Shown: positions 1 to 5,549 of the stretch, piece by piece
Layout of the letters: each line of letters begins with the position of its first letter
Numbering within the stretch: position 1 is the stretch's first letter
Assembly: GCA_009936825.1 (NCBI GenBank)
Contig: JAACDV010000253.1
Location: 1 to 10,009, forward strand
Direction of reading: 5' to 3'
DNA: 10,009 nt
From: Bacteroidota bacterium
GTDB lineage: Bacteria > Pseudomonadota > Alphaproteobacteria > Puniceispirillales > Puniceispirillaceae
Made by a program: the position numbers and the translations under genes
The notes under the pieces: model-generated
The model's input: the letters and a program-made list of their open reading frames with translations, nothing else
Told to the model about the DNA's origin: nothing
Databases searched by the model: none

Positions 1-60
1 CCCGAATCCTGATGACCCGAATCCTGATGACCCGAATCCTGATGACCTAAATCCTCTATC
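1..60. repeat. 15-bp tandem repeat, three exact copies plus a decayed one
   Basis: The unit cccgaatcctgatga occurs exactly at 1-15, 16-30 and 31-45, and the array may continue left of the window. A diverged copy follows at 46-60, and 61-75 keeps only gatcctga. The unit length is a multiple of three, so the array adds five residues (Pro-Asn-Pro-Asp-Asp) per copy to the upstream reading frame without shifting it. Confidence 0.93.
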
Positions 61-100
61 CGCCGATCCTGAGTCCCAAGATTTGGAGACTGATAAATGA
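2..100 (+). CDS. C-terminal tail of an unidentified upstream gene (5' partial)
   Basis: Reading from base 2 gives 32 codons with no interruption, ending in TGA at 98-100. The TGA overlaps the cobM ATG at 97-99 as ATGA, the usual arrangement of translationally coupled genes. The peptide is three copies of Pro-Asn-Pro-Asp-Asp, then a degenerate copy (Leu-Asn-Pro), then a short acidic stretch ending Glu-Thr-Asp-Lys. It is strongly acidic, has no hydrophobic core and is probably disordered. No catalytic domain is visible, so the product cannot be named. A corrin-pathway enzyme would fit the operon context, but that is inference from position only. The exact 15-bp repeats keep the frame open, and the fit of the stop to the next start is the main support that this is coding. 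Confidence 0.62.
   Translation, partial: PNPDDPNPDDPNPDDLNPLSADPESQDLETDK
85..89 (+). promoter_or_regulatory. Ribosome binding site of cobM
   Basis: GGAGA lies seven bases before the ATG at 97. It sits inside the last codons of the upstream reading frame, as expected for a coupled operon gene, and it supports the chosen cobM start. Confidence 0.75.
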
Positions 101-876
101 CCGTTTATTTTATTGGCGCGGGTCCGGGCGACCCGGATCTGATCACCGTTCGCGGGTTAAAGCTGATCAAGCGGTGCAAACTTTGTCTTTATGCCGGATC
201 GCTGGTTCCAGAAGCCGTGGTGGCGGCGGCGCCTGATGATGCCCGGGTGATCGACACCGCCGCTTTGACGCTGGATGATATCATTGCTGAAATCTCCGCC
301 GCGCATAGGGATGATCTGGATGTGGCGCGGGTGCATTCGGGCGATCCGTCGCTCTATGGCGCAATTGCCGAGCAGATACGCCGCCTGAAGGCGCTCGATA
401 TTGATTATGCGATTATTCCGGGGGTTTCGGCCTATGCGGCGGCGGCGGCGGCGCTGGGGATTGAGCTGACGGTGCCGGAGGTATCGCAATCATTAATCTT
501 GACGCGCACGGCGATGAAATCTTCCGCCATGCCGAAAGGCGAAGAGCTGACCAGCCTGGGGCGCACCGGTGCGACGCTGGCGATTCATCTTTCAATTCGC
601 AATCTACGCCAGATTGAACGCGATCTGACGCCGTTTTATGGCGCTGATTGTCCAGTGATTGTGGCGTACCGCGTTGGCTGGCCTGATGAATCATATATCC
701 ATGCGACGCTATCGACGGTTCGTGCGCGCGTTCAACAGGAAAAAATCACCCGTACCGCGTTGATCTTTGTGGGGCGCGGGCTTGACCAGAGGGATGATTT
801 CAGGGATAGCGCTCTTTATGACGCCGATCATGTGCATGTTTTGCGGCCCAAACGGGGGCGTGCCACCGACGCCTAA
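97..876 (+). CDS. cobM: Precorrin-4 C11-methyltransferase
   Basis: This SAM-dependent tetrapyrrole methylase of the cytoplasmic corrin pathway methylates precorrin-4 (or its cobalt form) at C-11. The 259-residue length is normal for CobM/CbiF. Family motifs appear in order: the N-terminal glycine-rich GAGPGDPDLITVRG (residues 7-20), YAGSLVP (32-38), the SAM-site VHSGDPSLYGAI (79-90), IIPGVSA (106-112), and the substrate-side ELTVPEVSQS stretch (123-132), which separates CobM from the other methylases. ALIFVGRGL (221-229) closes the fold. The C-terminus after about residue 240 is short and charged. The start overlaps the preceding stop as ATGA and has a GGAGA site, so it is probably translated with the upstream gene. 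The gene converges on cobB with 53 bp between stops. An aerobic (CobM) or cobalt-early (CbiF) role cannot be told from sequence alone. Confidence 0.95.
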   Translation: MTVYFIGAGPGDPDLITVRGLKLIKRCKLCLYAGSLVPEAVVAAAPDDARVIDTAALTLDDIIAEISAAHRDDLDVARVHSGDPSLYGAIAEQIRRLKALDIDYAIIPGVSAYAAAAAALGIELTVPEVSQSLILTRTAMKSSAMPKGEELTSLGRTGATLAIHLSIRNLRQIERDLTPFYGADCPVIVAYRVGWPDESYIHATLSTVRARVQQEKITRTALIFVGRGLDQRDDFRDSALYDADHVHVLRPKRGRATDA

Positions 877-882
877 TTCCCC

Positions 883-920
883 ATGCGGTTCCAGCACGAG
901 GATGCGGTTCCAGCACGAGG
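883..920. repeat. 19-bp direct tandem repeat between convergent cobM and cobB
   Basis: The 19-bp unit atgcggttccagcacgagg occurs at 883-901 and again, identically and head to tail, at 902-920. It fills most of the 53-bp gap between the cobM stop (874-876) and the cobB stop (930-932). Nineteen is not a multiple of three, which fits a non-coding position. No inverted repeat followed by a T-run is visible here, so I do not call it a terminator. Confidence 0.92.
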
Positions 921-929
921 CGGCTCGGC

Positions 930-2324
930 TCACCCGGTTGCTATGATATGAGCGTAGGATCCGAACACGCACCCCGATACCAACCCCGTTTTGCCAAGCG
1001 CCTCTCCAGCCGGATTCGCGACGTTGAACAGCGGGGCCGCGCCGCCTGAATTCGAAACATCTGAGCTATAGTGAAATTCATGGGCGATCAGGGTGGGGTG
1101 ATCCGCGCCCGTTTTTGGCATTCCGGGCCATAGAGTCTGCCAATCGGCCAGATCGGGTGTCAGATGCCGGTAGCCAAGATGCAGCTTTTTGGCGGCAAAG
1201 CTCGTCTCTAATGGCAGTAATCCGGCCATCGGAAAAGCTGTTCCATGGGTGTCAATGATACTGGTGCCAAGCGTCATAAACCCGCCGCACTCGCCATAAA
1301 TACGGGTGCCGCGCTGGGCTGCTGCACGAAGACCGTTCAAAAAGACATTCGCCGATGCCAGCTCCTCAAGGTGCAGTTCAGGATATCCGCCGGGAAGAAA
1401 AATAAAATCGGCATCGCTTGCCGGAGCCGCATTCGCCAGCGGTGAGAACGGCAGAATGTCTGCCCCCGCCGCCTGCCAATGGCTAATCATATGCGGATAG
1501 GAAAAAGCAAAGGCAACATCGCTAGCAAGGGCAATCCGCTGACCGGGCGGGGGCATAAATCCCGCAAGTCCGTCATGGTTGGCACGTTTACCCGGAAGGG
1601 GCGGCTGGATTGGCCCGGCTGCATTAATGATCCCGTTAAGGTCCAGATTTTCTGCCACCAGATCCCCCGCGCGTTCAAGCAGCGCTTCCAGCCTGTCCTC
1701 AATAGCAAGGTCACCGGCCTGAACCAGCCCCAGATGGCGCGATGGCATGGCAATGTCAGGCATAGAGGGCAGGCTGCCAAACAGCCGAATATTTTTATCA
1801 TCCAGCGCAGCGGCAATCAGCGCCGCATGTCGCGGCGATGCTGTCCGGTTCAGCACAACGCCGGCAAGCGGGCTTCGCGGGTCCAATTGAGCGGCAATAC
1901 CCGCCGCCAGAATTGCCGCCGTTTGCGCCTGATGACGCGCGTCAATAACCAGCAAAATTGGCAAGCCAAGCGTCGCGGCAAGGCTGGCGGTACTGCCGCC
2001 GCCGCCATCGGTACCGTCAAACAGCCCCATTACCCCTTCGATAATCAGCGTTGCTTCGGGTTGGGCGCTGGCAAGCTGGTACAGCATTTCCGGCGGCATC
2101 GCATAGCTGTCGAGATTTACCGCAGGCGCGCTGCAGGCCGCTGCCAGAAAAGCAGTATCTATATAGTCAGGTCCTGATTTAGCTGCACAAACGCCAAAGC
2201 TGGAGCAGGCATTTGAAGGCGCAGATTTAACCGCCCGCGTGAACGCCCGCAAAAGCCCAAGAGTAACGGTGGTCTTGCCGGTGCCTGAACCCAGACCCGC
2301 GATCACCAGACCCTTTTGCGCCAT
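930..2324 (-). CDS. cobB: Hydrogenobyrinic/cobyrinic acid a,c-diamide synthase
   Basis: This ATP- and glutamine-dependent enzyme amidates the a and c carboxylates of (hydrogeno)byrinic acid. The chosen 464-residue product has the usual CobB/CbiA two-domain layout. The N-terminal ATPase domain carries the P-loop GLGSGTGKTT (residues 10-19), KSGPDYIDTAFL (49-60) and EGVMGLFDG (96-104). The C-terminal triad-type glutamine amidotransferase domain carries PGGYPELH (311-318), the nucleophile in YGECGGFM (Cys346), HEFHYS (415-420) and GSYAH with the likely catalytic His459. The frame is open for 29 more codons upstream, but the P-loop normally lies near the N-terminus. The ATG at 2324 also overlaps the cobA stop as TAATG, which decides the start. 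The role is cobalt-late (CobB) or cobalt-early (CbiA); sequence alone does not settle which. It is coupled to cobA and converges with cobM. Confidence 0.94.
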   Translation of the reverse strand: MAQKGLVIAGLGSGTGKTTVTLGLLRAFTRAVKSAPSNACSSFGVCAAKSGPDYIDTAFLAAACSAPAVNLDSYAMPPEMLYQLASAQPEATLIIEGVMGLFDGTDGGGGSTASLAATLGLPILLVIDARHQAQTAAILAAGIAAQLDPRSPLAGVVLNRTASPRHAALIAAALDDKNIRLFGSLPSMPDIAMPSRHLGLVQAGDLAIEDRLEALLERAGDLVAENLDLNGIINAAGPIQPPLPGKRANHDGLAGFMPPPGQRIALASDVAFAFSYPHMISHWQAAGADILPFSPLANAAPASDADFIFLPGGYPELHLEELASANVFLNGLRAAAQRGTRIYGECGGFMTLGTSIIDTHGTAFPMAGLLPLETSFAAKKLHLGYRHLTPDLADWQTLWPGMPKTGADHPTLIAHEFHYSSDVSNSGGAAPLFNVANPAGEALGKTGLVSGCVFGSYAHIIATG

Positions 2325-3214
2325 TAACCTGCATCCAAGACCGAACGCACGCCAAGCGGATCGGTATCGCGGACCGGCTCTCCGGCAATCTGGCCCATCC
2401 AGTCGAGGCACTGGCGCATCAGAACAACGCGGCCGATTGCAACAATTGACGGCGCGCCAATGCCGCTTTCCACGATATCGGCAGGGGCAGCGGCAAGCGT
2501 AGTCTCCAACACCGCCATATCTTCGCGCGTGGCGTTCTGCACGATCGCAACCGGTTCATTCGGATCGCGGCCGCCATCTATCAACTTGGCACAAATATCC
2601 GGCATATGTTTAATTGCCATATACATCACAATGACTTGCGCCCCTTTGGCGAGCGCAGCCCAGTCAATCGCCGACGGCATCAGCCCGGTGCGATCATGCC
2701 CGGATAAAAAGGTCACAGACTGGTTTACATCGCGGTGCGTAACGGGAATTCCGGCATAGGCAAGCCCGCCAATTCCGGCTGAAATTCCGGGGATAACGCG
2801 AAGCTTGATACCAGCTCCAATCAAGGTCTGAGCTTCTTCACCGCCGCGCCCGAACACAAAGGGATCACCGCCCTTTAGCCGCAGAACACGCTTGTTCTGG
2901 CGGGCAAGTTCGATCAGGCGAAGCGATATATCTCGCTGATTAGGAGAGGGTTTTCCGCCACGTTTTCCGGCAAATTCAATTTCGGCATCGGGACGCGCCC
3001 ATGCCAAAAGCGCCGTATCGATCAGCGCGTCATAGACAATTACATCCGCCTGTTTCAGCGCGTTTAGAGCATGCAGCGTGATCAGTCCGGGATCGCCCGG
3101 CCCGCCGCCGGTCATCCAGACCCAGCCGGCCTCAAAGACCGGCCAGTCGCGCGCATCCAGCGGCGGCAACTCACCGGCTGTCAGGGTGTGTCTAGCTTGA
3201 TCTTCGGGCGCCAT
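2324..3214 (-). CDS. cobA: Uroporphyrinogen-III C-methyltransferase (SUMT)
   Basis: CobA transfers two methyls from SAM to C-2 and C-7 of uroporphyrinogen III to give precorrin-2, the branch point toward B12 (and siroheme). Motifs of the tetrapyrrole methylase family are clear: MTGGGPGDPGLIT (34-46), YDALI (61-65), GKRGGKPSPNQ (83-93), LKGGDPFVFGRGGEE (113-127), VIPGISAG (140-147) and AGIPVTHR (154-161). At 296 residues it is somewhat long because about 33 residues precede the first motif. There is no sign of the fused CysG dehydrogenase/chelatase domain. Met34 is an alternative start, but neither start has a good Shine-Dalgarno sequence, so the start is uncertain. The stop overlaps the cobB start as TAATG. 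The context favours a B12 role over siroheme. The promoter should lie in the divergent region shared with cbiD. Confidence 0.94.
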   Translation of the reverse strand: MAPEDQARHTLTAGELPPLDARDWPVFEAGWVWMTGGGPGDPGLITLHALNALKQADVIVYDALIDTALLAWARPDAEIEFAGKRGGKPSPNQRDISLRLIELARQNKRVLRLKGGDPFVFGRGGEEAQTLIGAGIKLRVIPGISAGIGGLAYAGIPVTHRDVNQSVTFLSGHDRTGLMPSAIDWAALAKGAQVIVMYMAIKHMPDICAKLIDGGRDPNEPVAIVQNATREDMAVLETTLAAAPADIVESGIGAPSIVAIGRVVLMRQCLDWMGQIAGEPVRDTDPLGVRSVLDAG

Positions 3215-3469
3215 TACGTCGCCGCCATTCCAGTTGATGTATCTTGCACCATTGTGTCTTTCTTTGTCGAATTCACCAAGCTAGATTTGCCTTGGTAATT
3301 TGGGTACAAATCATAACAGCCAGCGTCGATGCCGACCAGCGTTACTATCCGATAAAATAAACCGGCTAGCACGGATTGGACTTTTGCAATAGTCGGCCCC
3401 AGTAATCGGCCCCAGTAATCGGCCCCAGTAATCGGCCCCAAAAACAGGTAAGCAACAGGTGCCATAGGA
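3215..3469. promoter_or_regulatory. Divergent intergenic region between cobA and cbiD
   Basis: This 255-bp stretch separates the leftward cobA-cobB pair from the rightward cbiD-cobK pair and should contain promoters for both. I see an imperfect hairpin-like pair (ACCAAG at 3275-3280 and CTTGGT at 3291-3296), an AT-rich TAAAAT at 3353-3358, and a 13-bp tandem repeat near the cbiD end. None makes a convincing -35/-10 pair. I found no B12-box-like conserved core or adenosylcobalamin riboswitch architecture on either strand, though a diverged one cannot be ruled out by eye. Confidence 0.5.
3394..3440. repeat. 13-bp tandem repeat, 3.6 copies, upstream of cbiD
   Basis: The unit cggccccagtaat occurs at 3394-3406, 3407-3419 and 3420-3432, followed by a partial unit cggcccca at 3433-3440. 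The copies are identical. The array ends 29 bases before the cbiD ATG at 3470, so it lies in the probable 5' leader or promoter of cbiD. The unit is not a multiple of three, which fits a non-coding location. Copy-number change would alter promoter or leader spacing. Confidence 0.93.
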
Positions 3470-4696
3470 ATGTCAGGATCCCCGCCTAAAAAAGACCAGA
3501 CAGATCCTTTGGACCGCATGGCTTCTAAAGATAAATCGGATTCCGAAGACCAGTCCAATTCTGGAGATAAACTAGCATCCAATCTGCGTTTTGGCTGGAC
3601 TACGGGTACCTGTGCCACTGCCGCTGTTAACGCAGCTTACACCGCGATGATCACCGGCCAGTTTCCTGATCGCGTCACAATTATCACGCCAAGCGGCAAA
3701 AATGCTGATTTGGAGGTGGTTGAAACCGCGCAAGGTGCTGCCATCGCTGGCACCTCTGACGATTCCGATGATAGGCGATGGTTTCGGGCTGGCATCATTA
3801 AAGATGCCGGTGATGATCCTGATGTAACGCATGGAGCGCTGATCCTTGCCACCTTGCGTGCCTTGCCCGCTAAAAGCGGCACATGCTTTCGCGGCGGAGA
3901 GGGGATTGGCGTGGTAACCAAGCCGGGGCTGCCCATTGCGGTGGGCGAGCCGGCAATTAATCCGGTTCCGCGCCGGATGATGAGCGAGGCGATTGAACAG
4001 CTGGCCCAAAAACTAAACGGGCCAACCGATATCGAGATTGAAATCAGCGTTCCGGGCGGTCAGGCTCTGGCCTTAAAAACATGGAATCCACGTCTTGGCA
4101 TCGAAGGCGGCATTTCTATTTTGGGGACGACCGGCGTTGTGCGACCTTTTTCCTGTTCGGCGTGGATAGCATCAATTCACAGGGGCATTGATGTGGCGCG
4201 CGCCAACGCATTGCCGCACGTAATGGGATCAACCGGTGCCACGTCTGAGGCATGGGGTAAGGCGCATTACGGTCTTCCCGATATAGCCCTTCTCGATATG
4301 GGTGATTTTGTCGGCGGAATGCTGAAATATATGCGCCGGAATAAGGTTCCCAACCTGTCGATTATGGGGGGAATGGGCAAGTTGGTGAAATTGTCTCAAG
4401 GCGCGGTTGATCTTCATTCGGCCCGCTCGCAGGTTGATTTTACTGCGCTGGCTGAAGTGGCCGCACCATTGGGGTTTGATCCGGCAAAAGTCGGCGCTGC
4501 GAACACGGTTTTAGAGGTGTTGCAGATGGCCAGTCCAGATCAACGGGCGAGGCTGGCGGCACGTGTTGCGGCGGGGGCACGCACCAAGGCACTCGAGCAT
4601 CTTCGCCATGATGACACCGCGCTCGAAGTGGTGGTGATCAGCCGCGAAGGTGAAATGCTGGGCCGGGCTGGCAAGGTGGAAAGGCCAGCTCAATAA
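3470..4696 (+). CDS. cbiD: Cobalt-precorrin-5B (C1)-methyltransferase
   Basis: CbiD methylates the corrin ring at C-1 after loss of the C-20 extrusion fragment and is unrelated to the CobA/CobM methylase fold. Signature segments are present in order: LRFGWTTGTCA (39-49), KDAGDDPDVTHG (111-122), GGEGIGVVTKPGL (142-154), PGGQALALKTWNPRLG (195-210) running into the GGISILGTTGVVRPF segment (213-227), GDFVGGMLK (278-286), GKLVKLSQG (303-311) and HSARSQVDF (316-324). The 408-residue length includes about 38 hydrophilic N-terminal residues, rich in Lys, Asp and Ser, before the domain begins. The start is unsure. ATG 3470 has only AGGA directly against it (3466-3469), while the in-frame ATG at 3518 (Met17) has a weak GGA five bases upstream. 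The stop overlaps the cobK start as TAATG. Many bacteria use CbiD in place of CobF, so its presence does not by itself prove an anaerobic pathway. Confidence 0.94.
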   Translation: MSGSPPKKDQTDPLDRMASKDKSDSEDQSNSGDKLASNLRFGWTTGTCATAAVNAAYTAMITGQFPDRVTIITPSGKNADLEVVETAQGAAIAGTSDDSDDRRWFRAGIIKDAGDDPDVTHGALILATLRALPAKSGTCFRGGEGIGVVTKPGLPIAVGEPAINPVPRRMMSEAIEQLAQKLNGPTDIEIEISVPGGQALALKTWNPRLGIEGGISILGTTGVVRPFSCSAWIASIHRGIDVARANALPHVMGSTGATSEAWGKAHYGLPDIALLDMGDFVGGMLKYMRRNKVPNLSIMGGMGKLVKLSQGAVDLHSARSQVDFTALAEVAAPLGFDPAKVGAANTVLEVLQMASPDQRARLAARVAAGARTKALEHLRHDDTALEVVVISREGEMLGRAGKVERPAQ

Positions 4697-5481
4697 TGCG
4701 GGCGAAGCTGGCGACATTGGGTCTGGCCGGAACGGGCGAGGCGCGGCAGGTTATTGACAGGCTTGCGCACGATCCGGCATTTGATCTGACAGCATCGCTT
4801 GCCGGGGCTACACAGGCTCCTGCCAGCCTTGCGGTACCTGTTCATTCCGGCGGTTTTGGCGGGGCTGACGGATTGGCCCGTTTTTGCCGTTCAAACGATA
4901 TTAAACTTATTCTGGATATAACGCATCCCTTTGCGCGGGTGATCAGCCGCAACGCTGCCATCGCCGCCTCGATATCTGATATCCCCTGTTTGCATTATGA
5001 AAGGCCGGCATGGCAACCGGGGCCGGATGATCACTGGCAATCCTTTGATAGCTGGCAGGAGATGGCGGGCGCCTTGGCGTCCGGTGCGCGGGTGTTTCTA
5101 GCGGGCGGAACGCAATCCATCGAGGTTTTTCAAAAACGGCTGGATATTAAGCTGTGGGCGCGGGCGTTGAATGTTAGCGGACGGACTGCACAACCAAATG
5201 TGACTTTTATCAATGCCATGCCGCAAACCAGCATTTCGGCCGAAGCGGCGTATTTCGGCGCGCATAAGATTGACCTGATATGTTGCAAGAATTCGGGGGG
5301 AGATGCCAGTTTTGCCAAGATTGCCGCGGCGCGCCAGCTGGGTCTGCCAGTTTGGATGCTGGCCCGCCATGCGCCAGAAAAAACTGTGTCAAAGACCAAA
5401 ATTTATGACAAGGTTGAAACGCTTATTGCAGCAGCACAAAACCTAGCCCAAAACCTAGCTCAAATAAATCATGGCGCGTGA
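4696..5481 (+). CDS. cobK: Precorrin-6A (or cobalt-precorrin-6A) reductase
   Basis: This NAD(P)H-dependent reductase converts precorrin-6A to the dihydro form 6B in the cytoplasm. At 261 residues it has the typical length. Family features are HSGGFGG (50-56), LDITHPFA (73-80), CLHYERPAWQPG (98-109), VFLAGGTQ (133-140), and the highly conserved CCKNSGGDASFAKI (196-209) followed by AARQLGLPVWMLAR (211-224). The start overlaps the cbiD stop as TAATG without its own obvious Shine-Dalgarno sequence, so translation probably depends on termination-reinitiation after cbiD. The C-terminus carries a duplicated Gln-Asn-Leu-Ala unit (248-255) from a short tandem DNA repeat, beyond the conserved domain. 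CobK and CbiJ cannot be separated with certainty by eye. The strand and tight coupling place it in the same transcript as cbiD. Confidence 0.92.
   Translation: MRAKLATLGLAGTGEARQVIDRLAHDPAFDLTASLAGATQAPASLAVPVHSGGFGGADGLARFCRSNDIKLILDITHPFARVISRNAAIAASISDIPCLHYERPAWQPGPDDHWQSFDSWQEMAGALASGARVFLAGGTQSIEVFQKRLDIKLWARALNVSGRTAQPNVTFINAMPQTSISAEAAYFGAHKIDLICCKNSGGDASFAKIAAARQLGLPVWMLARHAPEKTVSKTKIYDKVETLIAAAQNLAQNLAQINHGA
5438..5461. repeat. 12-bp tandem duplication at the 3' end of cobK
   Basis: aaaacctagccc at 5438-5449 is followed by aaaacctagctc at 5450-5461, with one mismatch. The unit is four codons and duplicates Gln-Asn-Leu-Ala near the end of CobK, after the last conserved motif. The frame is kept. 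Confidence 0.85.
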
Positions 5482-5539
5482 TGGGCTGGTGCAAGACAGT
5501 CATCTGGTGCTAGAACGAGTCCCATTATTTCAAGTCGCC

Positions 5540-5544
5540 GGAGA
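5540..5544 (+). promoter_or_regulatory. Ribosome binding site of the fadJ-like gene
   Basis: GGAGA lies five bases before the ATG at 5550. The 68-bp gap after cobK holds no clear promoter or terminator, so the gene could be read through from cobK or have its own unrecognised promoter. Confidence 0.7.
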
Positions 5545-5549
5545 TTTTT

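Noticed and set aside
436..452. A GCG triplet run in cobM
   Set aside because: It encodes an alanine run following PGVSAY, which is normal for this helix in tetrapyrrole methylases.
930..2411. A longer CobB starting at 2411
   Set aside because: The extra 29 residues precede the P-loop, overlap the coding end of cobA, and are Arg-rich shadow sequence. The TAATG at 2324 is the better start.
2748..2790. Three close aattccgg strings on the plus strand
   Set aside because: They are inside conserved CobA coding sequence (the PGISAGIGGLAYAGIPVTH region), where Gly, Ile and Pro codons recur. The spacing is irregular.
3275..3296. Possible hairpin as a terminator or operator
   Set aside because: It has a six-base stem with a ten-base loop and no T-run on either strand, which is too weak to call.
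3214..3618. A 134-codon minus-strand frame ending in TAATG on the cobA start
   Set aside because: Its first part lies antisense to the cbiD N-terminus and the rest reads through the intergenic 13-bp repeats. It has no domain or family character, so the overlap with the cobA start is probably chance.
3613..3619. A gccactg string like the B12-box core
   Set aside because: It lies inside the cbiD coding sequence (Cys-Ala-Thr-Ala region of the conserved motif) with no surrounding riboswitch structure.
3813..3835. A gatgatcctgatg stretch similar to the repeat at the left edge
   Set aside because: It encodes the conserved CbiD motif Gly-Asp-Asp-Pro-Asp-Val. The likeness comes from Asp/Pro codons and is not a repeat copy.
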